The notes under the pieces: model-generated
The model's input: only the letters and a program-made list of their open reading frames with translations
Told to the model about the DNA's origin: nothing
Database searches by the model: none
Assembly (NCBI GenBank): GCA_016234425.1
Contig: JACRCA010000023.1
Location: forward strand, 1-13,214
Reading direction: 5' to 3'
Source of the DNA: Deltaproteobacteria bacterium
Lineage (GTDB): Bacteria > Desulfobacterota > SM23-61
DNA: 13,214 nt
Shown: positions 6,986 to 13,214 of the stretch, in pieces
Numbering within the stretch: position 1 is the first letter of the stretch
How the letters are laid out: the number at the start of each line of letters is the position of its first letter
Program-made: the position numbers and the translations under genes

Positions 6986-7840
6986 TCAAGACCTCGCCGC
7001 TCGAAAGATCCCCTCGAACCAATCCCCGAGGTTCCTGACGGTCTGCCGGGTAAGGATTCCGGAAGGGCGAAAGATCATCATGGAGACCAGCACCGCACCA
7101 TACAGGGAAAGGCGCCAGTCCTTCATGAAACGGAGACCCTCTGGAAGGATGCTGAAGATGATCGCCCCCACCACTGCCCCCCAGAAGGTTTGCATTCCTC
7201 CCAGGAGGACAAAGAGGACAGCCATGGCGGAGACAAGAAAATTGAAATTGCTCGATTCAATGTAGAACATGTAGTGGGCATAGAGAGCTCCGGCCACTCC
7301 AGCAATGAAGGCCCCGAGGCCAAAGACCCCGATCTTCAAAAGGGTTACATGCAACCCAACCGTGCTGGCCACCTCAGGATCATCCCGAACTGCATCCAAG
7401 GAGCGACCCAGGCGGGATCTGGTCAAGAGCCAGAAGAAAAATATGGATAACAGGACCCATCCATATATAAGGGGTAAAGTGGCTCCCGAGGGCCCCCTGA
7501 AGCCGTAAGCTCCTCCAGTAGGTTCGAAGTTCATGAAGAAGGTCCGCACCACTTCTCCGAAACCCAGCGTGGCCAGGACCAGGTAAATCCCCTTCAGTCT
7601 GAGGGCGGGGATACCTATCAAGAGCCCGATGATGCTCGAAGCGAGGGCGCCCACCAGGATTGCCGGCAGAAGAGGCACCCCCGATTTCACCGTGAGATAG
7701 GCTGAGATGTAAGCTCCGATGGCCATGAACCCGGCGTTTCCCAGGGAAAGCTGATCTGTCGTGAGAATGGCGTAGACGCTCAGGGCCATCAGGATGTTGA
7801 TCCCCATCAGGGCTAAAACACCTTCCAGATAAACACTCAT
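6986..7840 (-). CDS. livM: Liv-type (HAAT) ABC transporter permease, LivM-like
   Basis: A 284-residue, highly hydrophobic inner-membrane permease. Diagnostic LivM segments are LSLGNAGFMAIGAYISAYL near the N-terminus, RLKGIYLVLATLGFGEVVR followed by GGAYGFRGPSG, and the cytoplasmic EAA-like loop AVRDDPEVASTVGLHV, which contacts the ATPases. Near the end comes LGGMQTFWGAVVGAIIFSILPEG. It lacks the extra N-terminal helices of E. coli LivM, as is usual for shorter homologues. An AGGAG site 9 nt upstream of the ATG at 7840 lies within the end of livH; the intergenic gap is 12 nt. It would form the transmembrane channel with LivH. Confidence 0.93.
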   Translation of the reverse strand: MSVYLEGVLALMGINILMALSVYAILTTDQLSLGNAGFMAIGAYISAYLTVKSGVPLLPAILVGALASSIIGLLIGIPALRLKGIYLVLATLGFGEVVRTFFMNFEPTGGAYGFRGPSGATLPLIYGWVLLSIFFFWLLTRSRLGRSLDAVRDDPEVASTVGLHVTLLKIGVFGLGAFIAGVAGALYAHYMFYIESSNFNFLVSAMAVLFVLLGGMQTFWGAVVGAIIFSILPEGLRFMKDWRLSLYGAVLVSMMIFRPSGILTRQTVRNLGDWFEGIFRAARS

Positions 7841-7852
7841 TCTATGGCACTC

Positions 7853-8719
7853 CTAAGATTCCCGATTTGTTACCCCAAAAAGACCTTCTGGCTTGAACAT
7901 GAGAAAAAGGAAAAAGAGGCCGAAGATGATCATGTCGCGGTAACCGGCTGTAAGATAGGCATCGTTCATTACCTCGAGCACTCCGAGCATGATCCCTCCA
8001 ATCATCGCCCCACGCAGATTTCCCAGGCCGCCGATGACCATGGCTACCATGCCGATCAAGCCTTGGCGGATCCCTATGAAAGGGGTGATCTGCAGGTAGA
8101 CCAGTGCTGTCAGAACTCCGGCCACGCCAGCCAGAGCCCCAGAAGCGAAAAAAGTGAAAGTGAAGACCCGAAAGATGTCCACTCCCAGGAGGCTGGCATT
8201 TGTCTGGTTTTCGGAAGTGGCCCTCATGGCCCTTCCCATGCGAGTCCTCTTCACGAACTGGTCGATCACGATCATCAAGAAGAGGGAGGTCGCCAGGATG
8301 ATGATATGAATAGAGGAGATGAGGATGGGTCCTAACTGGAATTGAGATATTTCCGTGGTCTGGGGATATCGGGAAGGTTCTGACCCCCAAATCTGCGTGG
8401 CCACGTTCTGCAGGAGGATACCAAAGGCAATGGTACTGAGCAACGGACCCAGAAAATGGGCTTTTCTCAAAGGCCGAAAACAGAAGCGTTCAACAAGGAT
8501 GGAGATGATGCCTGCTCCCAGCATGGCGACGATTAAGGCCATGTAAAGGGGCATTCCCAGGAAAGCAAAAGTGAGCCCTAAGAAAGCGCCAAACATGAAG
8601 ACGTCCCCATGGGCTATGTTCAGCATCTGAAGGACTCCCAGTACCAGGGTATAGCCCATGGCGATCAACGAATAGGTGCTCCCCAGCATCAATCCATTGA
8701 TGAGCTGTTGAAGAAACAT
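7853..8719 (-). CDS. livH: Liv-type (HAAT) ABC transporter permease, LivH-like
   Basis: A 288-residue hydrophobic permease, partner of LivM. The N-terminus LINGLMLGSTYSLIAMGYTLVLGVLQMLNIAHGD is the family hallmark. RMGRAMRATSENQTNASLLGVD is the cytoplasmic coupling loop, and GGLGNLRGAMIGGIMLGVLE is the conserved C-terminal transmembrane stretch. The ATG at 8719 has only a poor Shine-Dalgarno (GGATGA). It is separated from the binding-protein gene by 68 nt holding a strong GC hairpin, so its expression is probably lower than that of the binding protein. Confidence 0.93.
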   Translation of the reverse strand: MFLQQLINGLMLGSTYSLIAMGYTLVLGVLQMLNIAHGDVFMFGAFLGLTFAFLGMPLYMALIVAMLGAGIISILVERFCFRPLRKAHFLGPLLSTIAFGILLQNVATQIWGSEPSRYPQTTEISQFQLGPILISSIHIIILATSLFLMIVIDQFVKRTRMGRAMRATSENQTNASLLGVDIFRVFTFTFFASGALAGVAGVLTALVYLQITPFIGIRQGLIGMVAMVIGGLGNLRGAMIGGIMLGVLEVMNDAYLTAGYRDMIIFGLFFLFLMFKPEGLFGVTNRES

Positions 8720-8747
8720 GATTTTTCATCCATCATTAATGAGTGTT

Positions 8748-8772
8748 GGGGCGGCCGTATTGAGGCCGCCCC
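8748..8772 (-). terminator. Strong GC hairpin between livK and livH (attenuator or mRNA-stabilising stem-loop)
   Basis: GGGGCGGCC (8748-8756) pairs perfectly with GGCCGCCCC (8764-8772) around a 7-nt loop, 15 nt beyond the livK stop. On the minus strand the hairpin is followed by AACACTCATT and lacks a U tract, so it is a poor Rho-independent terminator. Its place directly after the binding-protein gene fits a 3' stabiliser or partial attenuator giving excess binding protein over permease. Confidence 0.65.
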
Positions 8773-8787
8773 TTAGCCAAGCAACCT

Positions 8788-9990
8788 TCAATTCTTGACG
8801 GCAACCCACTGTCCTGCCTTGATCTCGTAAACTTGGACGTCCTTTACGCCGTCTCCAACTTCATTGAATCCTTTGCTGGCCACACCCTTGAAATCTCTTA
8901 GGGTGGTAAAGTATTCCATGACCTTTGCCCTATCCTTTTCCAAATCTCCAGGCTTGTTGGTCACTCCCTTTTTCTTGATGGCCTCAATGGTCATGAAAAC
9001 TGCGTCATACGCATTCACTGCGTAATAATCGGGCAACTTGGTATATTCACCTGGATAAATTCTGACAGCCTTATCGTATGCTTCTTTGAATTTTTTACTC
9101 TTGGGCGAATCATCACTTCGGTCCCATATGGTTCCGGAAAATGTTCCTTCTACAGCCTTGCCGCCTAATTGAGGAACCTCCCCCTCCATGATGGGAGCCG
9201 TGCTCATGAAGGGCTGGGTCATCCCCTGTCTTCGGGCCTCCGTTATGATGTTTAAGGCGTCAGGCCCCAGGGCCCCCATCCCGATCCCATCCGGGTTCAT
9301 GGCCTTCAGTTTGGTGATCTGGGCCATGAATTGGGTGTCATTGGTCTGGAAGGTCACCGGATCAGTCCCCGTAATGACTTCAAGGCCCTCGGCTTTGAAG
9401 GCTGCCGGAAGAACTCCTGTGCCCACAGACTTGGATACCGCATCCTTGATATCTGTGATAATGGCCACCCTTTTAATGTTGTAGCGCTTCTTGAAAGCCT
9501 TGACCACGGCACCGGCGATCTTGTCCTCGGTAAGAGTGTTCCTGAACGCATAAGGTCTGTTGGCGGCGGACAGCCCAGGTTTGGATGAGGCTACGCATAT
9601 TTGGACGATCTTGAGCTGGTTACCCAGTGGAAAGGTCGCTTCTGCCTCTGAGCTATAATGCGGACCAACGATGGCCAGTATTTTGTGGTCGGCCACCAGT
9701 TTGCGCACCACATTGACCGCTTCCTGGGGATTGCTGGCCGTATCCTCGATGTACAGCTTCAGTGGAACACCATAGACGCCACCCTCAGCATTGATTGCAT
9801 CCACGGCGGCCTGGGCCCCGATCGCTTCCCGCTTGCCCACATTGGCCCCGTGGCCGGAAATGCAGAGGGCCGCCCCGATGCGGATCTCTTTACCAGCTAT
9901 GGTCTGGGCAGAGGAAATCAGCGGAAAAAGTGAGACGAGCGCAAAGGCACAAAATAGAGCCATCAAAAAAATCTTATTTTTCCTTTTCAT
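8788..9990 (-). CDS. livK: Periplasmic branched-chain amino acid-type ABC substrate-binding protein, LivK-like
   Basis: A 400-residue type I periplasmic binding protein that delivers the substrate to LivHM. The start is the ATG at 9990. It has AGGAGG 8 nt upstream and opens with a classic signal peptide: MKRKNK, then a hydrophobic stretch, with likely cleavage after LISSA before QTIAGK. The mature part begins IRIGAALCISGHGANVGKRE, followed by ALDAINAEGG-like AVDAINAEGGVYG and IVGPHYSSEAEATFP, the usual ligand-contact loop. Upstream in-frame starts exist (10041, 10092) but would place about 17-34 hydrophilic residues before the signal peptide, so I reject them. It is the first gene of the transporter operon, behind its own promoter. 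The family binds Leu/Ile/Val, but also urea, amides and aromatic acids; the ligand is not determinable here. Confidence 0.92.
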   Translation of the reverse strand: MKRKNKIFLMALFCAFALVSLFPLISSAQTIAGKEIRIGAALCISGHGANVGKREAIGAQAAVDAINAEGGVYGVPLKLYIEDTASNPQEAVNVVRKLVADHKILAIVGPHYSSEAEATFPLGNQLKIVQICVASSKPGLSAANRPYAFRNTLTEDKIAGAVVKAFKKRYNIKRVAIITDIKDAVSKSVGTGVLPAAFKAEGLEVITGTDPVTFQTNDTQFMAQITKLKAMNPDGIGMGALGPDALNIITEARRQGMTQPFMSTAPIMEGEVPQLGGKAVEGTFSGTIWDRSDDSPKSKKFKEAYDKAVRIYPGEYTKLPDYYAVNAYDAVFMTIEAIKKKGVTNKPGDLEKDRAKVMEYFTTLRDFKGVASKGFNEVGDGVKDVQVYEIKAGQWVAVKN

Positions 9991-9998
9991 ATCCTTTT

Positions 9999-10004
9999 CC
10001 TCCT
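9999..10004 (-). promoter_or_regulatory. Ribosome binding site deciding the livK start
   Basis: AGGAGG on the minus strand with 8 nt to the ATG at 9990. It fixes the start at the Met that opens the signal peptide. Confidence 0.85.
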
Positions 10005-10057
10005 TTTTCCATGTAAATGGATTTTTTAGCATCTCATGCATGACTGCGAGACTCCTT

Positions 10058-10079
10058 TTACAATGGATCACCTCCTTCT
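10058..10079 (-). promoter_or_regulatory. Full-length anti-16S Shine-Dalgarno followed by a TTG-TAA start-stop pair
   Basis: In the livK leader, minus strand, AGAAGGAGGTGATCC (10079-10065) contains AAGGAGGTGATCC, perfectly complementary to the last 13 nt of typical bacterial 16S rRNA (GGATCACCTCCTT). Seven nt after its GGAGG core comes TTG (10063-10061), directly followed by TAA (10060-10058). No real gene starts here. It may be a ribosome-loading or standby site for livK about 70 nt downstream, or a remnant. The function is inferred only. Confidence 0.5.
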
Positions 10080-10111
10080 GATAATTCTCCACCTCTTAGC
10101 ACAAAAAAAAT

Positions 10112-10141
10112 ATTATCTTCTTTATGAGCTACCAAAGTCAA
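10112..10141 (-). promoter_or_regulatory. Sigma70-like promoter for the liv operon
   Basis: Minus-strand TTGACT (-35, 10141-10136) and GATAAT (-10, 10117-10112) are separated by 18 nt. The -35 box starts 10 nt after the AOR stop codon. Transcription would begin near 10105, inside or just after a run of eight T residues (10110-10103), giving a leader of about 115 nt before livK. No operator palindrome is evident. Confidence 0.6.
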
Positions 10142-10151
10142 TTGTTTTTCG

Positions 10152-11363
10152 CTATGGCGACGAAAGAGAAATTTTTCCTTCGGCGGATAGACCCAGCTCA
10201 TCTAATTTCTCAGGTGTGGGCACACCCCTCTCATCCCAAGCGCGAACCTTGTAATAGTCCTCCAAGAGCTGGTCCAATTCTACAATGTGCCCCTTGGCCG
10301 GCCCCTCCGGCATGGGTTCATGAAGGAGCCTGGGCGGCAGCGTATCATCCCTCCGGCCAAAGCCTTCCCGCAGGTTAAACAATCTTTCCAGGTTCCATAT
10401 GCGTTCCCCGGCCTTCAGCAAATCTTCTGGGCCAAAAACCTCACCGATCACGCGGGAGAAAAGGCCAGCGGTTTCCGCCATGTCCATCCCGTCGTTGTGG
10501 GGAGGAAAGACGCAGATGCCCAGAGAGTCCAGAACAGCGGTTTCATCCTGGGCTTCTTTAGCCGCTATTCCTTTGCCTTTTATGGATAAAGGGTCGATGG
10601 GGGGCGGCGCTCCGAAAGTCTCCCGGGAGATGAGGCCCCTTTCGTGGCACCCTCCCCGAGGCGAAGTAGCGTACTCGATCCCCATGCCTTTAGCTCCTCG
10701 GGGACCATACGCCGCCAGCTCCAGGCCCTTCACGTGCATGGCAAAATCTGCGGAGCCTTTTCCGATTCCCTGAGCGGCTCTCCGGACACCTTCGGCTAAG
10801 AGGTCTCCCAGGCCCTCGCGGTAGCCAATCCGACGAATCATTGCTACCATAGCTTCATGGTTTCCAAACTTTAAATCCAGCCCCTCCAGTTCTTCCGGGC
10901 CGATCAAACCCCTTTCTGTGCATTCCATGGCAAAGGCGATCGTACTACCCGTAGAAATGGTGTCCAGCCCCAGTTGGTCGCACAACCGGTCCGCAGCAAT
11001 AATGGCATCGAGGCAGGAATTCCCGCATTGGGCACCAAAGGCCCAGAAGGTCTCGTACTCCGGGCCTTCGGTCTCGATTCCCTCGTACGGCCCCTGGGCA
11101 GCTCGCGTAAGGTTGCCACACGCCGCTGGACAGGCGTGACAGGTCAACTTCCGCAGAACCCTGCGCTGTTGCTCCATGGCGTTGACTTTCCCTATCCCGT
11201 CGAAAACTCCACCCTGAAAATTGCGCGTCGGGAACAGGCCTCTGTCGTTGACGATAACCAGGTTTTTGGGTGTGCCAAATTTTCCAAAGATCTTCAATCT
11301 ATCGGTCTGGCGAGCCTTCTTCCGAATCGCCCTCTGAAGTTCCTGGAAACTCTGGAATTCCAC
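10152..11363 (-). CDS. Aldehyde:ferredoxin oxidoreductase, C-terminal part (frameshifted gene)
   Basis: This frame encodes domains 2 and 3 of AOR, the tungsten/molybdenum-pterin enzyme that oxidises aldehydes to carboxylates with ferredoxin. In the 403-residue open frame, C75-x2-C78-x3-C82 (TCHACPAACG) and C284 (DSLGIC) supply the four [4Fe-4S] ligands seen in Pyrococcus AOR. EGPEYETFWAFG and EYATSPRGGCHERG are family signatures. The GTG at 11363 is only an apparent start: the frame is coding further upstream (RRVPIVEF) and joins the N-terminal frame once one C is removed from the C4 run at 11378-11381. The fused product would be about 615 residues, normal for AOR. No Shine-Dalgarno supports independent translation. 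It is a pseudogene if the indel is real; an assembly or sequencing error is equally possible. Confidence 0.88.
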   Translation of the reverse strand: MEFQSFQELQRAIRKKARQTDRLKIFGKFGTPKNLVIVNDRGLFPTRNFQGGVFDGIGKVNAMEQQRRVLRKLTCHACPAACGNLTRAAQGPYEGIETEGPEYETFWAFGAQCGNSCLDAIIAADRLCDQLGLDTISTGSTIAFAMECTERGLIGPEELEGLDLKFGNHEAMVAMIRRIGYREGLGDLLAEGVRRAAQGIGKGSADFAMHVKGLELAAYGPRGAKGMGIEYATSPRGGCHERGLISRETFGAPPPIDPLSIKGKGIAAKEAQDETAVLDSLGICVFPPHNDGMDMAETAGLFSRVIGEVFGPEDLLKAGERIWNLERLFNLREGFGRRDDTLPPRLLHEPMPEGPAKGHIVELDQLLEDYYKVRAWDERGVPTPEKLDELGLSAEGKISLSSP

Positions 11364-12003
11364 GATGGGAACCCTGCGGGGTTCCTCTTACGGCAATGGC
11401 CTTGAGGTTCTTAGAGCCCATTATCGCCCCTGCGCCGCCCCGGCCAGCAGCCCTTCTTCCGCTTATGATGCAGGCGAACCGGACGCCCTTCTCGCCCGCC
11501 GGGCCGATGCAGGAAATTTGAATCCCTTGGTCTCCCAGTTCTTTTCGAATGGCTTCCTGACAGTCATCCGTATTCATGCCCCAAACATGGGAAGCCCTTT
11601 TCAACTCAGCTTTTCCTTCGTTAATCCAAAGGTAGGAAGGCTCTTCGGCCCGGCCTTCTATGATCAGGCCGTCATACCCGGCAAAGCGAAGGTGAGGCCC
11701 GAAGAATCCGCCGGCCAAACTCATCAAGATTGTCCCGGAAAGAGGGGATTTAGTCATGGCGGTGTACTTCACAGACCAGGGAGCACCCGTGCCAATTAAG
11801 GGGCCAGTCAGGAATAAGAGTTTATTATCTGCGGCCAGCGGTTGGGTAGAGGGTTTGAGTTCGTCAAAAAGAATCTTTGCTCCCAAGCCCCTCCCACCTA
11901 AGAATTTAAGAATCAGGGATCGATCGATTTCCTCCCTCTGGAATCTTCTTCTGAAGAGATCGACTCTGAGGAGTAGGTAAGTATAACTTTTAAGGTTTAT
12001 CAC
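11299..12003 (-). CDS. Aldehyde:ferredoxin oxidoreductase, N-terminal part (frameshifted gene)
   Basis: Domain 1 of AOR, which holds part of the bis-pterin cofactor. LRVDL near residue 12 and FLGGRGLGAK (34-43) are followed by LTGPLIGTGAPWSVKYTAMTKSPLSG, AGGFFGPHLRFAGYDGLIIEGRAE, and finally GRRAAGRGGAGAIMGSKNLKAIAVRGT. All are standard AFOR N-domain signatures. About the last 27 residues (after AIAVRGT, below about 11382) are out-of-frame translation caused by the +1 shift, so the true coding part ends near 11382. The start is GTG at 12003, overlapping the alcohol dehydrogenase stop by 4 bp (GTGA), with GGAGGG 3 nt upstream. This implies translational coupling and joint function. The neighbouring C-terminal frame completes the enzyme. 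Confidence 0.88.
   Translation of the reverse strand: MINLKSYTYLLLRVDLFRRRFQREEIDRSLILKFLGGRGLGAKILFDELKPSTQPLAADNKLLFLTGPLIGTGAPWSVKYTAMTKSPLSGTILMSLAGGFFGPHLRFAGYDGLIIEGRAEEPSYLWINEGKAELKRASHVWGMNTDDCQEAIRKELGDQGIQISCIGPAGEKGVRFACIISGRRAAGRGGAGAIMGSKNLKAIAVRGTPQGSHRGIPEFPGTSEGDSEEGSPDR
11378..11381 (-). other. Frameshift site in the AOR gene (C4 run on the coding strand)
   Basis: The coding strand reads GGA ACC CCG CAG GGT in the upstream frame. Removing one C gives GGA ACC CGC AGG GTT CCC ATC GTG GAA, that is GTRRVPIVE, which runs smoothly into the downstream AOR frame. One extra base in a four-base homopolymer accounts for the whole split. No stop-codon-plus-slippery context typical of programmed +1 shifting is present. 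Confidence 0.75.
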
Positions 12004-13163
12004 TTTCCCTCCGAACCGTGGGCCTCCGTGAAGATGGTAATGACATCCTTCCCATGGACCTCGCGAATGTTCATGGGAAGAAGCCTCTGACCCAGTTGGT
12101 AGGCTTTGAGGGCCAGAGAACTTACTTCATCGCTTTTTATGCCATAATCTTTCAGATAGGGGGAAATTCCCATTTCATCCAAAAAGCGCAGAAGAGCATC
12201 GGAGGCTTTCAGAGAGGCTTTCTCGGCACTGAGCCCTTGCACCCTCTCTCCGAGTGCCTCGGCAACTTTGGCGTAAAGCTCCTCGTGGCCTAAGCGGTTG
12301 AATCCTATCACCCATGGAGCCAAAACGGCCACGGATTGGCAGTGGGTAAATCCCCTCTGATCGAGGACCAAGGCCAGGGCGTGAATAGCCCCCAGCCCGC
12401 TGTTGGTCATTCCCATAGCACCGAGGGTTGCTCCCCTGGCCATAGCCTCTCTCGCCTCCATATCACTGCCATCCTTGTATGCCCTCAAGAGATATTTTCC
12501 GATCAAACCCATGGCTTCCCAGGTATAAATCCGGCTCACAGGATTGGCATAGCAGGAAGTATGCCCCTCTACTGCATGCACCAGGGCATCCAATCCCGTT
12601 TCCGCAGTCAACCGAGGGGACATCTGCCGCGTCAATTCTGGATCGACCACCGCGGCCTCGGCCATGGTCCGAGGGTCCCAAATGGATTTCTTAGTGCCTT
12701 CCTCCGGCACATCTGCAACAACGGCCTGGGTAACTTCTGTTCCACTTCCTGCGGTTGTGGGCACAAGGATCACGGGAATGCCCTTTCTCCTCAACAAATT
12801 GCGCCCGAGCAGCGACCTCATTCCCCCTTCGTGAACAGCCACAACCGCTGCTCCCTTGGCCACGTCCATGGGAGAGCCCCCTCCCAGGCCGATGATCAGA
12901 TCATATCCCTTCTCTCGAACTATCTTGGCGCAATCTTCCACGATCGCCACATCGGGTTCAGGGCGGGGATTAATAAAGATTTCTGTGCGATTTTTGAAAG
13001 ATCCCATGGAGGAGAGGGCGCGCTCGAGAATGCCCAGTCTCTGGACAGTCGGACCCGTAACGATGAGGATACTCTTCGGATCCATCTGAAGCAGAATTTG
13101 TTCCAGAGACCGTAGAGCACCCGAACCCATACAGATGATTCTTGGCTGGACGAGGTTGTACAT
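12000..13163 (-). CDS. Iron-containing alcohol dehydrogenase (full length)
   Basis: A 387-residue group III alcohol dehydrogenase, the usual length. The NAD(P)-binding loop GGGSPMD is at 94-100 and PTTAGSGTE at 135-143. Metal-ligand candidates are D192 and H196 (TGLDALVHAVEGH), H261 (GAIHALAL) and H274. The last two are 13 residues apart instead of the usual 14, and Leu265 replaces the FucO His267, so activity or substrate may be unusual. Its stop overlaps the AOR start, suggesting an alcohol-to-aldehyde-to-acid relay in which AOR removes the aldehyde. The ATG at 13163 has only a weak upstream Shine-Dalgarno. The remaining 51 nt to the window edge show no clear promoter, so the operon may begin further upstream. 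It shares the family, but not close sequence identity, with the truncated gene at the left edge. Confidence 0.92.
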   Translation of the reverse strand: MYNLVQPRIICMGSGALRSLEQILLQMDPKSILIVTGPTVQRLGILERALSSMGSFKNRTEIFINPRPEPDVAIVEDCAKIVREKGYDLIIGLGGGSPMDVAKGAAVVAVHEGGMRSLLGRNLLRRKGIPVILVPTTAGSGTEVTQAVVADVPEEGTKKSIWDPRTMAEAAVVDPELTRQMSPRLTAETGLDALVHAVEGHTSCYANPVSRIYTWEAMGLIGKYLLRAYKDGSDMEAREAMARGATLGAMGMTNSGLGAIHALALVLDQRGFTHCQSVAVLAPWVIGFNRLGHEELYAKVAEALGERVQGLSAEKASLKASDALLRFLDEMGISPYLKDYGIKSDEVSSLALKAYQLGQRLLPMNIREVHGKDVITIFTEAHGSEGK

Positions 13164-13214
13164 AGAATAAACTCAGGCAGCGGGAATCGAAAGATGAGAG
13201 ATTTTTTGAGAAAA

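Noticed and set aside
7842..8390. 182-codon minus-strand frame within livH
   Set aside because: His/Arg/Pro-rich out-of-frame reading of a conserved permease gene.
10065..10077. Plus-strand GGATCACCTCCTT, identical to the 3' end of 16S rRNA
   Set aside because: No other 16S sequence is present upstream; it reads as a long Shine-Dalgarno on the minus strand in the livK leader.
9991..10092. N-terminal extension of the livK frame to 10092 or 10041
   Set aside because: The extra residues are hydrophilic and would precede a textbook signal peptide. The ATG at 9990 has the best-spaced strong ribosome binding site.
11370..11390. Programmed +1 frameshifting in AOR
   Set aside because: There is no in-frame stop, CCC-C phased slip codon or stimulatory Shine-Dalgarno at the site, and I know of no AOR that uses programmed frameshifting.
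12336..13115. 259-codon open frame on the plus strand opposite the alcohol dehydrogenase
   Set aside because: It is fully antisense to a conserved gene and its translation shows no recognisable motif; an open-frame shadow.

Overview
The window reads as a piece of a mid-GC, mostly anaerobic bacterial chromosome. Three things suggest this: a tungsten-type aldehyde:ferredoxin oxidoreductase (AOR), two iron-type alcohol dehydrogenases, and an old-yellow-enzyme reductase with a [4Fe-4S] cysteine cluster beside a Liv-type ABC transporter. The intergenic repeats also resemble types I associate with environmental Deltaproteobacteria (Desulfobacterota). That assignment is an inference from gene content; there is no rRNA or marker gene here to prove it. 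Apart from one truncated gene at the left edge, every recognisable gene lies on the minus strand.

Layout, in minus-strand transcription order (right to left). (1) 13163-10152: an iron-containing alcohol dehydrogenase overlaps by 4 bp (GTGA) the start of an AOR gene. The AOR is broken into two overlapping frames by one extra base in a C4 run (G4 on the plus strand, 11378-11381). (2) 10141-9991: a sigma70-like promoter and a roughly 115-nt leader. The leader carries a perfect 13-nt anti-16S Shine-Dalgarno followed by a TTG-TAA start-stop pair. (3) 9990-5506: a complete five-gene Liv/HAAT ABC transporter: binding protein, two permeases and two ATPases. A strong GC hairpin separates the binding protein from the rest. 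(4) 5378-1055: three redox enzymes, namely a PYROXD2/CrtI-like FAD oxidoreductase, a Gfo/Idh/MocA-family dehydrogenase and an OYE/2,4-dienoyl-CoA-reductase-like flavoprotein. They are separated by gaps of 94-210 nt that hold inverted-repeat elements. (5) 1-855: the 3' part of a second iron-type alcohol dehydrogenase on the plus strand, convergent with the OYE gene. The two genes meet at a repeat-rich stretch and a probable bidirectional terminator.

Working model (inference): the Liv system imports an amino-acid-like or small organic-acid substrate. The FAD, Gfo/Idh and OYE enzymes could dehydrogenate or reduce carbon-carbon or carbon-oxygen bonds in it. The alcohol dehydrogenase plus AOR pair would run alcohol to aldehyde to carboxylate, delivering electrons to NAD and ferredoxin. 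No substrate can be named from sequence, and no regulator, tRNA, rRNA, CRISPR array, transposase or phage gene was seen. I see no convincing new defence or mobile system. The most notable points are the frameshifted AOR, the odd livK leader, the dRS3-like inverted repeats, and a Gfo/Idh protein with Arg in place of the usual catalytic Asp.
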